Position numbers and translations under genes: made by a program | Assembly (NCBI RefSeq): GCF_036250695.1 | Contig: NZ_CP109427.1 | Span: forward strand, 4,650,001-4,714,000 | DNA: 64,000 nucleotides | Direction of reading: 5' to 3' | Origin: Streptomyces sp. NBC_01497 | Lineage (GTDB): Bacteria > Actinomycetota > Actinomycetes > Streptomycetales > Streptomycetaceae | The notes under the pieces: model-generated | The model's database searches: none | The model's input: only the letters and a program-made list of their open reading frames with translations | Told to the model about the DNA's origin: nothing | Part shown: positions 26,480-34,592 of the stretch, piece by piece | How positions within the stretch are numbered: position 1 is the stretch's first letter | How the letters are laid out: each line of letters starts with the position of its first letter

Positions 26480-27069
26480 CGCAGGTCCCGGACGGGCCGG
26501 GCGCCGCTGATTCGTCCGGCCACGGCGCGTCGTCCGTCCCCGCCGCGGGCCGACCCGACGTGTTGTCCGTCGTCGCCGCGTCTGTCCCCCACACGTCGTC
26601 GGTCGTTGCCGCGGCCTCCGTTGCCGAGGAGTCCGCGGCGCCCGGCGCCGAAACGGGGGCCATCGCCCACACGGGCACGGCCGCGCTGATCGTCAACGAC
26701 GCGGGGCACTACCTCCTCCACCTCCGCGACCACATCCCCGGCATCTGCGACCCCGGCGCCTGGTCGCTCATCGGCGGCGGCCGGGAGGGCGAGGAGACGG
26801 CGAAGGAGACGGTCGACCGTGAGATCCACGAGGAGATCGGCCTGGTGCTGCCCGGCCTCAGGCCCCTCGGACTGATCCGCCTCACCGACGGCGGGGGAGC
26901 CGTGGCAGGGCGGATCCAGCTCTTCCTGGGCCGCTGGAACGGCGACGCGCACGCCCTGCCGCTCACCGAGGGCGTGATGTGTCACTGGTTCCCCGCGTCC
27001 CTGACGGGACGGCTGCGCCTCAGCCCCATCGCGGTCGAGGCGTTCCGTCTCCACCGGCGGGGCGCGTGA
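26476..27069 (+). CDS. Nudix hydrolase (second of pair)
   Basis: Starts at the ATGA overlap with the preceding Nudix gene. The first 60 or so residues are Ala/Ser/Pro-rich and probably disordered. The fold begins near TAALIVNDAGHYLLHLRD. The Nudix box GGREGEETAKETVDREIHEEIGL, shown by its Gly, Glu and REIHEEIGL core, is canonical. The domain is closer to ADP-ribose/NADH-type or unspecified Nudix proteins than to MutT, but no substrate motif stands out. Overlapping Nudix genes suggest paired or sequential action on related compounds. Confidence 0.88.
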   Translation: MTQVPDGPGAADSSGHGASSVPAAGRPDVLSVVAASVPHTSSVVAAASVAEESAAPGAETGAIAHTGTAALIVNDAGHYLLHLRDHIPGICDPGAWSLIGGGREGEETAKETVDREIHEEIGLVLPGLRPLGLIRLTDGGGAVAGRIQLFLGRWNGDAHALPLTEGVMCHWFPASLTGRLRLSPIAVEAFRLHRRGA

Positions 27070-27169
27070 GCGGACCGTCCGGCCGCTTCCCCGAGCGGGC
27101 CGTCCGCGCGCCCGCTTGAGCGGTCGCTCGGGTCACGGTCCGGGCCGCTGGCGCGCGGGCTGCCCGAAC

Positions 27170-27202
27170 TGACGGCCGGAGTACCTGTCCCCGTGGCCGT
27201 CA
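27170..27202. terminator. Possible bidirectional terminator
   Basis: Perfect 8-bp arms TGACGGCC and GGCCGTCA are separated by 17 bases. They lie between the convergent Nudix and phosphatase genes. The long loop and missing U-tract make it weak. Confidence 0.3.
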
Positions 27203-27218
27203 CGTGCCGGACGACCCG

Positions 27219-28028
27219 TCAGTTCGAGGTCGAGGTCGGCACGTTGTACGACATGAGTGCCGCCCGGCGCTCGGCCGGGCGCATCCGCAGTTCCGTGACG
27301 GCGCCGTTGCGCAGGCCCGGCAGGACACGGCGGTACTCGTCCAGCGGGATGCCGAGGAGGTGGCACAGCACGAGCCGGTAGAGGGTGTTGTGCGCGACCA
27401 CCAGCACCCGGCCGCCCCCCTCAGCCGCGTCCTCGCGGCTTCGCGCGAAGCGCTCCGCGATACGCCACAGGGCGGCCGCCGCCCGGGCGGCGGCGGTCAC
27501 CGGGTCGTCGCCGCCCGGTAGTGGGCAGGTGGCCGGACGGCTCAGGAACTCCTCAACGGCTTGCGGGTGTTCGGCCGCCACCTCGGTGAGTGTGCGGCCC
27601 TCGGCGATCCCGAAGTCGACCTCGCGGAGCCCGTCCTCCACGGTCTGAGGCAAACCCGTCGCGAGCTGGGCGGGCGCGGCCGTGCGGCGGGCCCGGGAGA
27701 GCGGAGAGGTGACGATCGCGTCCAGCCGTGCCGTCGCCGCCCAGCGGCCGAGCGCCCCGGCCTGCTCGTCGCCGAGCGGGGTGAGGGCGATGTCGCTGCT
27801 GCCGGTGTAGCGGTTCTCCGCGTGCCAGACCGTCTCGCCGTGCCGGACCAGGAACAGCGTGGCCACCGGGGAGAGCTCAGCGCCTGGGCCCGTCCCCGGG
27901 CCCGTATGCCGGGACGGGGTTGTCGCAGGATGCGGATCCCGGGCCGCGTCCGGGTCCCGTGCCCGGTTCGGGTTCGGGTTCTGGCGTGGCGGGTCGTCGC
28001 GTGGGGTCATGTCGTTCGTCGCCCTCAT
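27219..28028 (-). CDS. Histidine phosphatase family protein (phosphoglycerate mutase-like)
   Basis: LFLVRHGETVW is the RHG catalytic motif of the family; the conserved second His lies in VLVVAHNTLYR, and SPLSRARRTA is the usual substrate-contact segment. The enzyme probably dephosphorylates a small phosphorylated metabolite. The ATG at 28028 overlaps the stop of the upstream FGGY kinase (ATGA), implying translational coupling. This start adds a 55-residue Pro/Arg/Asp-rich leader; a GTG at 27866, right before the RHG strand, gives a more typical 215-aa protein. Coupling to a sugar kinase hints at a sugar-phosphate substrate. Confidence 0.88.
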   Translation of the reverse strand: MRATNDMTPRDDPPRQNPNPNRARDPDAARDPHPATTPSRHTGPGTGPGAELSPVATLFLVRHGETVWHAENRYTGSSDIALTPLGDEQAGALGRWAATARLDAIVTSPLSRARRTAAPAQLATGLPQTVEDGLREVDFGIAEGRTLTEVAAEHPQAVEEFLSRPATCPLPGGDDPVTAAARAAAALWRIAERFARSREDAAEGGGRVLVVAHNTLYRLVLCHLLGIPLDEYRRVLPGLRNGAVTELRMRPAERRAALMSYNVPTSTSN

Positions 28029-29512
28029 CCTTTGTCCCGCGCGTACCGTGCCGTCTCCGAGGGCAGCCAGCCACGCCGCTCCAACGCGTCCACCAGCTCC
28101 CCGAATCCCTCGTCGAAGCGTTCCTTCACCGCGGCCCTCGGCGCGAACTCCGCCGCGATCCGCACCATGCCGCGTACGTCGTTACGGGCCGTACCCGCAC
28201 CGCGTGCCGCGAGGACCGCCATCCCGAGTGCGGAGTCCGCCTGTTCGGGCACGGCCGCGGGCCTGCCGAGCACATCGCAGCGGAGCTGGTTCCAGTAGGC
28301 GCTGCGCGTCGCGCCCCCGGTGAAGACGATCGGGCCCTCGACGTCCGCGCCGAGCAGGCGTACGTAGGCCAGGCAGAGCCGCTCGGCGAGCGCGACCCCC
28401 TGAAGAAGGGACGCGTAGCGGTCGGCGTCGTCGGCCGGAGTGCCCAGGGTGAAGGCTTCGGCGTCCGGGGCGAGGAAGGGGAACCGTTCGCCCCGCGAGA
28501 CCAGCGGATAGCTGAGCGCGCCGGCGGGTTCGTGGGCCGCCGCCGCGCGGTCGAGAGCGGCCAGGTCCGCGCCGGGGAAGGCCGCCGACAGCACGCCCGC
28601 GCCGACGCTCGACGCGCCGCCCGGCAGCCATGTCCCGTCGGGGGACAGGTGGTTGTAGAGGACGCCGGACGGGTCGTGCAGCGGGTCGGCGGTGACTCCC
28701 TTGAGGACGAGGGTCGTGCCGAGCACCGTGTTCCAGCGGCCCACCTCCCAGGCCCCGGAGCCGAGTTGGGCCGCACAGCCGTCCGTCATGCCGGCGATCA
28801 CCGGCGTGCCCTCCGCGAGGCCCGTCGCCTCGGCACCCGCGGACCCGACCGTGCCGAGCGCCGTGCCCGGCAGCACGACGTCGGGAAACGTCAGGCGCTC
28901 ACTGAGGCCGAGGCGGTCCAGGACCTCCGTCGGCCAGGCGCGGCGGCGCGTGTCGTAGCCGGTCTTCAGCGCGTGGCTGGAGTCGGTCGCCACCGGCCGG
29001 CCCACCAGCCGGGACGTGATGACGTCCGCCTGATGGCTCACCCGGGGCCGGGGCCCCACGGGGGCCGTCGCGCCGTCACCGGTCAGCCACAGCAGCTTCG
29101 CGAGAGCCCAGCTCGGCTGGATGCGCTGGCCGAGTTCGCGCCAGAGCTCCTCACCGGCCTCCTGCGCGCGGCGTGCCTCCCCGGCCGCCCGCCCGTCGTC
29201 GTACATCAGCGCGGGCGAGACGGGTTCGCCCTCGTCGTCCGTCAGCAGCACGGTCCCCGACGTGCTGCACACGGCGACCGCGGCGACGGGTACCCGCAGG
29301 TCCCGCACGGCGCCCCGGACGGCGGCGCCGGTCGCGGACCACCAGTCGGCCGGGAGCTGCTCGTGCCGCGCGCCGTCCCGCGTGCCGGTCAGGGGTGCCG
29401 AGCCGTGGCCCCGTACGTGGCCGCCGGTCGTGACGGCGAGCGCGCGCACGCTCTGCGTGCCCAGGTCGATGCCCAGCCAGACGGTGTCGTCGTCCGCTTC
29501 CACGGCTGCCAC
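28025..29512 (-). CDS. FGGY-family carbohydrate kinase
   Basis: ATP-dependent sugar or polyol kinase of 495 aa, a normal FGGY length. N-terminal WLGIDLGTQSVRA is the phosphate-1 motif; MTDGCAAQLG near the middle supplies the catalytic Asp; the C-terminal half holds LGTTLVLKG and FTGGATRSAYWNQLRCDVLG (adenosine-binding Gly-rich motif). Starts at GTG 29512 with a purine-rich stretch upstream. It overlaps the phosphatase gene downstream by 4 bp. Family members act on ribulose, xylulose, glycerol, erythritol and others; the substrate here is not recognisable. A second, distinct FGGY kinase lies 2 kb away on the other strand. Confidence 0.88.
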   Translation of the reverse strand: MAAVEADDDTVWLGIDLGTQSVRALAVTTGGHVRGHGSAPLTGTRDGARHEQLPADWWSATGAAVRGAVRDLRVPVAAVAVCSTSGTVLLTDDEGEPVSPALMYDDGRAAGEARRAQEAGEELWRELGQRIQPSWALAKLLWLTGDGATAPVGPRPRVSHQADVITSRLVGRPVATDSSHALKTGYDTRRRAWPTEVLDRLGLSERLTFPDVVLPGTALGTVGSAGAEATGLAEGTPVIAGMTDGCAAQLGSGAWEVGRWNTVLGTTLVLKGVTADPLHDPSGVLYNHLSPDGTWLPGGASSVGAGVLSAAFPGADLAALDRAAAAHEPAGALSYPLVSRGERFPFLAPDAEAFTLGTPADDADRYASLLQGVALAERLCLAYVRLLGADVEGPIVFTGGATRSAYWNQLRCDVLGRPAAVPEQADSALGMAVLAARGAGTARNDVRGMVRIAAEFAPRAAVKERFDEGFGELVDALERRGWLPSETARYARDKG

Positions 29513-30452
29513 CGCTCCACCTCTTCATGTCGTCGCGTTCACGTCGTCCTATGCCGTCACATCGTCAGACACGCGGGAGACCCGGTCACTTCAGCGCGGC
29601 ATCACCCTAGATCAAGGTGACTTCCCCGGCGCCGGATGTGCGTCGGGACGGGAGTCAGGAGTCGCCCCCATGGCGCAGCGGGCAGTGGGCAGTGGGCAGC
29701 GGATCGCGGGCAGGACCGGGACGCCGACGGGGTCCCGGTCCGGGGCGGGGATCGTCGCTCCGACCAGGGTGCTGACCGGGGCCCGGAGCCGGGGGCCATC
29801 GGTGGGAACGGTGGCCCCGGCCGGCGGCGCCGCGCACTCGCCGAAGCAGGTGCTGAGCGAAGACCCCGTGCCCGCCCCGCGCCGGTGGCCCGGTTCGGCG
29901 TGAGCCTCATGACGGCCTGCCGCGACATCGACGCACTGGGCGCGAGAGCATCCCGGGCACGAAGCGCGGCGGGGTGATCGCGCGGCTTTCGGGAGTCTTC
30001 GAGGGGAATGCCGCGTGGCGCGGGAAGGTCATGCGGGCCGAGAAGGCCGTCCTCGATGCCGATGCCGATGCCGATGCCGATGCCGATGCCGATGCCGATG
30101 CCGGGGACGGGGACGGGGGCGGGGGCGGGACCGGAGACGGGGGCTGGGGCTGATCGGCGGGCGCAGGCGCTTCGCGCGGTCCGCCTGTCGTGCGGCGCCC
30201 GTCAGGACCGGATTCCGGCGGTCCGCCGCGCGCCGGGGGTGCCTCACGCCCCGGGGAATCCGTACCGTCTGATACGTCGTCCGAGTCCGCCGTACCGCCC
30301 GCGTCGCACGTGTCCCCCGCACCGTCTCGTCCGCAAGCCGCCTCCGCCGCACTTCCCGCCGCCTCCCGACCACCTCCGCCTCCTCGGCCACCCCAGCTCC
30401 CCGACCACCTCAGCCTCCCCGCACCCACGCATCCTCAAGGAGCCCCCTTCCG
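29513..30452. other. 940-bp intergenic region with a GATGCC repeat and a possible decayed coding stretch
   Basis: This divergent region separates the two FGGY loci. It contains eight GATGCC units (30055-30102). At about 29880-30055 two overlapping plus-strand frames look protein-like (RFGVSLMTACRDIDALGARA, then in another frame GGVIARLSGVFEGNAAWRGK). This could be a frameshifted remnant. No complete gene with a start and ribosome site is apparent. Confidence 0.5.
30055..30102 (+). repeat. Eight tandem GATGCC hexamers
   Basis: A perfect 48-base run of GATGCC, encoding (Asp-Ala)n in one plus frame, followed by G-rich GGGGACGG text. It is a slippage-prone microsatellite. Confidence 0.95.
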
Positions 30453-31478
30453 ATGAAGATCCTGGCCGCCGGTGACCACTTCGTAGCCCCTGACCTCTTC
30501 GCGCGGGAGCTGACCGCCGCGCTCGGCGACGGCCACGGGCACACGGTCACGCCGCTGACGCTCCCCTGGCCCCTGACGCCCTTCGGGCCGGTGTCCGAGG
30601 TGGACGAGGCGTCGGGCGACGAGGACACCATGATCGAGGCACTCGCGGGCGCCGAGATCTGCCTGACCCAGATGGGGCCGGTCACCGCCAAGGTCCTTGA
30701 GGGCGCGCCCGACCTGCGACTCGTCGTCGTCGGGCGCGGTGGGCCCGTCAACGTCAACCTTCAGGCGGCAAAGGAGCGCGGCGTGCGGGTCTGCAACACG
30801 CCCGGCCGCAACGCCGCCGCGACCGCCGAGTACACCGTGGCGATGATGCTGGCCGCGATGCGCCGTATCCCGGAGACGTCGGCCGCGCTCGCCTCCGGCC
30901 GATGGGCGGGGGAGTTCTACACGTACGAGAACTGCGGGCCCGGCCTCGACGGTGCGACGGTCGGGCTCGTCGGGTGCGGCGCCGTCGGCAGCCGCGTCGC
31001 GCGGGCGCTGGCCGCCTTCGGGGCGCGGGTCCTGGTGTACGACCCGTACGCGGAGGCCTCCGTACTGCGCGCGTCGGGCGCGACGCCCGTCGCGGACCTC
31101 ACCGAACTCCTGCGGTCGAGTGACGTCGTGTCGCTGCACGCCCGCCTCACCGCCGAGACACGGGGGCTGCTCGGGGCGCGCGAGCTGGCGCTGCTGCCGG
31201 ACGGCGCGGTCGTCGTGAACTGCGCGCGTGGCGCCCTGCTGGACGAGGACGCCCTGTGCGACGGGCTGGAGTCCGGGCGGCTCGCGGGTGCGGCGCTCGA
31301 CGTGTTCGCCGTCGAACCGCCGCCTGCCGACAGCCGGTTGCGCAAGGCTCCGCGCCTGGTGATGACCCCGCACCTCGCGGGCGCCAACACGGCCGTCGCG
31401 CACAACGCGGCCCGGATCGCCGCCGCCGAGGCCGGCCGGTACCTGCGCGGCGAGCCGTTGGCCCACCGCGTCGTCTGA
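30453..31478 (+). CDS. D-isomer-specific 2-hydroxyacid dehydrogenase (phosphoglycerate dehydrogenase-like)
   Basis: NAD(P)-dependent oxidation or reduction of a 2-hydroxy/2-keto acid. VGLVGCGAVGSRVARAL is the Rossmann GxGxxG motif. The catalytic triad is visible as Arg in NCARGALLDE, Glu in DVFAVEPPP and His in MTPHLAGAN. Length (341 aa) fits the family. ATG 30453 is preceded by AAGGAG at ideal distance. It is followed after 84 bp by an FGGY kinase on the same strand, probably one operon. Together they suggest use of a small sugar acid or polyol; serine biosynthesis (SerA) is less likely because no ACT domain is present. Confidence 0.88.
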   Translation: MKILAAGDHFVAPDLFARELTAALGDGHGHTVTPLTLPWPLTPFGPVSEVDEASGDEDTMIEALAGAEICLTQMGPVTAKVLEGAPDLRLVVVGRGGPVNVNLQAAKERGVRVCNTPGRNAAATAEYTVAMMLAAMRRIPETSAALASGRWAGEFYTYENCGPGLDGATVGLVGCGAVGSRVARALAAFGARVLVYDPYAEASVLRASGATPVADLTELLRSSDVVSLHARLTAETRGLLGARELALLPDGAVVVNCARGALLDEDALCDGLESGRLAGAALDVFAVEPPPADSRLRKAPRLVMTPHLAGANTAVAHNAARIAAAEAGRYLRGEPLAHRVV

Positions 31479-31499
31479 GAACAGACAATCTGCCCCTCA

Positions 31500-31526
31500 G
31501 GGGCCGGCCCTCGGGGGGTCGGCCCC
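31500..31526 (+). terminator. Hairpin between dehydrogenase and kinase genes
   Basis: GGGGCCGGCC pairs with GGTCGGCCCC (9 of 10). An overlapping smaller hairpin (GCCCC-TCA-GGGGC, 31492-31504) could form instead. It may attenuate or only partly terminate the upstream transcript before the kinase. Confidence 0.35.
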
Positions 31527-31562
31527 GGGAAGGGCTCCCCGCAGGGCTGAGAGGAGTACACG

Positions 31563-33035
31563 GTGTGCGCGGTGTTCGTCGGGCTTGACATGGGAACGTC
31601 GGTGGCCAAAGCGGTGGCCTTCGCCGAGGACGGTACGGCGCTGCGCGTCGAGTCGGTGCCGGTGTCGCTGGGCGGCAGCGGCGAGCGGGTGGAGCAGGAC
31701 GTCGAGGAGGTCGTGCGGGCCGCGGTCCGGGTCGTCGACGCGGTCGCCGACGGGAGTCCGCCCGCGCTCGTCGCGATGACCGGGCAGGGCGACGGGCTCT
31801 GGCTGGTCGACGCGGCCGGGAGGCCCGTACGGCCCGCGCTGTCCTGGATGGACGGCCGGGCGGGCGCTCTCGTCGCCGACTGGATGGAGGACGGCACGGC
31901 GCTGCGCCTGTTCCGGCACACCGGCAACGTGCTCTTCCCCGGCTCCCCGGGCGCCCTGCTCGCCTGGCTCGACCGCAACGAGCCCGAGACCCTGGACGCC
32001 GCCGCGACAGCCGCCTGCTGCAAGGACATCCTGCATCTGCGGCTGACCGGCGAACGGTCCACGGACCTGTCGGACGCCTCCGTGCCCTTCCTCGACCCGA
32101 CGGCCCGCGCCTACTCGCCGCAGGTCCTCGAAGCGCTCGGCATCGAGCACCGGGGCGACCTGCTGCCGCCTATCTGCTCGCCGCTGCCGTTCGGCAGGGC
32201 CCTCGGCGGCCGGAACGGCACGGGGCTGCCGGCCGGAACGCCCGTCAGCTCCGGCCCGTACGACCTGCCGGCCTGCGCCCTCGGGGCGGGCATCACCGAA
32301 CCGGGCGACGGCCTTCTCATCATCGGTACGACGCTGGCCTGCGAGGTCGTCGCCGAACACGTCGTGCGCGACGGCGACCCGGTCGGCTTCCACCTGGCGA
32401 CGGACCGCGCCGACCGGCAACTGCGGGCGCTGCCCGCGATGACGGGCACCGTGGCACTCGACTGGGTCCTCGGCGTCACGGGCAGCACGCACGAGCAGTT
32501 GTCGGGAATGCTGGACGAGACGCCGCGCGGCGCCCGGGGCGTGGCGGCGCTGCCGTACCTCTCGCCGTCCGGTGAACGCGTGCCGTTCGTGGACCCGCGT
32601 GCCCGCGCCGAGTTCACCGGCCTCGACCTGCGGGCCTCGCGTGCCGAACTGGTCCGGGGCATGTGCGAGGCCATCGCGTTCGCGGCCCGGCACTGCCTCG
32701 AAGCGGCGGGCCTCACCGGCGAGTTGGGGGTGTGCGGCGGCGGAGCGCGCAGCCTGCCCTGGCTGCAGGTGTTCGCCGACGTGCTGGGCCGGCCGCTCAA
32801 GGTGGCCAGGGGCCCCGAACCGGGCGCTCGTGGCGCCGTCCTGGCCGCGCTCGACGCGCGGGGCGGGGACCTGGGCCTCGCCGTGGACACGAGGGAGTGG
32901 ACCAAGCCGGACCTGGTGGTCGACCCGGACCCGGAAGGCGTCGCGTTCTACGAGGAGGCGTACGCGGACTACCTGTACCGGGTGGAGGCGGCCCGGGCCC
33001 GCTGGCACGGAGGGCCGGGACGCACGGCGCGCTGA
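31563..33035 (+). CDS. FGGY-family carbohydrate kinase (second)
   Basis: GTG start at 31563 follows GAGAGGAG. FVGLDMGTSVAKA is the phosphate-binding start of the FGGY fold, SSGPYDLPACALGAG carries the catalytic Asp region, IIGTTLACEVV follows, and the C-terminal LGVCGGGARSLPWLQVFADVLG is the adenosine motif. At 490 aa the length is typical. It differs clearly from the other FGGY kinase (28025-29512), so the two probably act on different substrates or stereoisomers. Likely co-transcribed with the preceding dehydrogenase. Confidence 0.88.
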   Translation: MCAVFVGLDMGTSVAKAVAFAEDGTALRVESVPVSLGGSGERVEQDVEEVVRAAVRVVDAVADGSPPALVAMTGQGDGLWLVDAAGRPVRPALSWMDGRAGALVADWMEDGTALRLFRHTGNVLFPGSPGALLAWLDRNEPETLDAAATAACCKDILHLRLTGERSTDLSDASVPFLDPTARAYSPQVLEALGIEHRGDLLPPICSPLPFGRALGGRNGTGLPAGTPVSSGPYDLPACALGAGITEPGDGLLIIGTTLACEVVAEHVVRDGDPVGFHLATDRADRQLRALPAMTGTVALDWVLGVTGSTHEQLSGMLDETPRGARGVAALPYLSPSGERVPFVDPRARAEFTGLDLRASRAELVRGMCEAIAFAARHCLEAAGLTGELGVCGGGARSLPWLQVFADVLGRPLKVARGPEPGARGAVLAALDARGGDLGLAVDTREWTKPDLVVDPDPEGVAFYEEAYADYLYRVEAARARWHGGPGRTAR

Positions 33036-33084
33036 TCACTGCCCCTTGCCCCGCTGCCCGCTGCCCGACCGCCCCACCGTCTTT

Positions 33085-33148
33085 CTGCGTCCCTGCGTCC
33101 CTGCGTCCCTGCGTCCCTGCGTCCCTGCGTCCCTGCGTCCCTGCGTCC
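33085..33148. repeat. Eight exact copies of octamer CTGCGTCC
   Basis: 64 bases of perfect head-to-tail CTGCGTCC lie 50 bp after the kinase stop. Further short direct repeats follow (GGCTGCAT, then GTCAGGG-type units at about 33180-33211). The stretch 33036-33325 holds no gene. Confidence 0.95.
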
Positions 33149-33325
33149 GCGCACGGCTGCATGGCTGCATGACTGCAGGGGTCAGGGGTCAGGGGTCAGG
33201 GTCAGGGGTCACGGACCCGGGCGGAGGGCGCGGGGTGGCGTCCTGCCTGCCCCCGGCCCGTCCGTGCCCCCGGCCCCTGCGTCCCCCCGTCCCCCGGTGT
33301 TCCGCCGGCTGCCGTCCGGCCCGGC

Positions 33326-34306
33326 TCAGCCCGCCGTCGTCGGGTCGATCACGACCTTGCCCACGGCACCGGCCTCGACGGCCTCGTGCGCGGCGACCAC
33401 GTCCGCGAGCGGGTGGCGGTGCACGGGCAGGGCGGTCAACGCGCCCGCCTCGACAGCGGCGTTGACGCCCGTGACCGCCTCGGCGAGCTCGTGCGCCGGG
33501 ACCCCGTACAGAAGGACGAAGCGCAACGTGACGTTCGCGGTCATCAGGGCCCGCACCGGCAGGGAGACCTCGCCCGCCGCCGCGTACGTGGAGATGACGG
33601 TGTTCGGACCGCTCACGGCGAGGTCCAGTCCGAGGTTGGCACCCAGGTTCACCTCGACGACGCGGTCCACGGTGCCGCGCGCCAGCTCCCTGACGGCGTC
33701 GATCGCGCCCGGATCCCGGTAGTTCACGACATGGTCGGCACCCGCGCGCGCGGCCTGCTCGGCCTTCTCGGGGCCGCTGACCGTGCTGATGACCTTGGCG
33801 CCCGCGTGCTTGGCCAGTTCGATCGCGAAGTGGCCCACGGCGCCGGCGCCGCCCGCGACGAGGACCGTACGGCCGTTGATCCGGCCGTCCGCGAAGAGGC
33901 AGCGGTACGCGGTGAGCGCCGGTACGCCGAGGCAGGCACCCAGCTCGTCGCCGGCGCCCCCCGGCAGTGGTGCGGCACGCTCGGCGGGCACCACGCAGTA
34001 CTCGGCGGCGCTGCCGTATCGGTTGCCGTAGGCCGCGAACCAGAGCCACACCCGCTGTCCGACCCGTGCCGGGTCCACACCCGGCCCGACGGCGTCAATG
34101 ACACCGACGCCGTCCTGGTGCGGAATCTGGAAGCCGTCAATGGGTGCGGCCGTAAGACCCGCACGGGTTTTCACGTCCGTCGGGTTGACCGCGGAGAGGG
34201 TGATCCTGACCCGTACCTGCCCTGGTCCGGGCTCGGGGCGGTCAACCTCCGTGACCTTGAGGACATCACGAGCGGATCCGTTGCGTTCGTACAGTGCTGC
34301 TTTCAC
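33326..34306 (-). CDS. Zinc-independent MDR oxidoreductase (NADPH:quinone reductase-like)
   Basis: A 326-aa protein with the quinone-oxidoreductase layout: N-terminal GroES-like barrel (AALYERNGSARDVLKVTEV), NADPH site VLVAGGAGAVGHFAIELAKHAG, and C-terminal VVAAHEAVEAGAVGKVVIDP. No structural-zinc Cys cluster or catalytic Zn ligands are seen, as expected for QOR-type members. GTG at 34306 was chosen because AGAAGGAACG sits at the right distance; a longer frame starting at 34516 adds atypical residues. It probably reduces quinones or reactive alkenals in the cytosol. It diverges from the permease gene across a 286-bp gap. Confidence 0.88.
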   Translation of the reverse strand: MKAALYERNGSARDVLKVTEVDRPEPGPGQVRVRITLSAVNPTDVKTRAGLTAAPIDGFQIPHQDGVGVIDAVGPGVDPARVGQRVWLWFAAYGNRYGSAAEYCVVPAERAAPLPGGAGDELGACLGVPALTAYRCLFADGRINGRTVLVAGGAGAVGHFAIELAKHAGAKVISTVSGPEKAEQAARAGADHVVNYRDPGAIDAVRELARGTVDRVVEVNLGANLGLDLAVSGPNTVISTYAAAGEVSLPVRALMTANVTLRFVLLYGVPAHELAEAVTGVNAAVEAGALTALPVHRHPLADVVAAHEAVEAGAVGKVVIDPTTAG

Positions 34307-34501
34307 TTCGTCGTTCCTTCTGCCGCGGGACGGGCGATGGCACCGGCCCCCGGCCGGCGGCTCGATCGTACGGTGATCATGCGAAAGGGACACGTGGGAC
34401 CGCTTTACACCGCGCACCGCGCGCATCGGCCGGGCAGCATGCGGGAACGTGTGAGGGTCGAAGGTCAGGCACGCCGAATGCCTTCGCATCTGTGACTTAT
34501 C

Positions 34502-34527
34502 TCCCACATGGATCATCGATTGTGGGA
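34502..34527. promoter_or_regulatory. Inverted repeat operator candidate upstream of permease
   Basis: Perfect 7-bp arms TCCCACA and TGTGGGA are separated by 12 bases in a comparatively A/T-rich stretch. A TAGGGT hexamer at 34551 could be the permease -10. This is a plausible regulator site for the permease or the divergent oxidoreductase. Confidence 0.4.
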
Positions 34528-34592
34528 AATCGAGCCGCGCCGTGCTGGCCTAGGGTGGCCCAGTTCCCCCACGAACGAAGCGAGAACACATC

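Noticed and set aside
27920..29620. 566-codon plus-strand frame opposite the FGGY kinase
   Set aside because: The minus frame has clear FGGY motifs; the plus frame is Arg/Gly/Pro-rich without a domain.
29636..30428. Plus- and minus-strand frames through the GATGCC run as genes
   Set aside because: Their length depends on low-complexity repeat translation; only the short stretch at 29880-30055 looks protein-like, and it is reported as a possible remnant.
33036..33325. Small open frames in the octamer repeat region
   Set aside because: They consist of translated repeats and lack ribosome sites.
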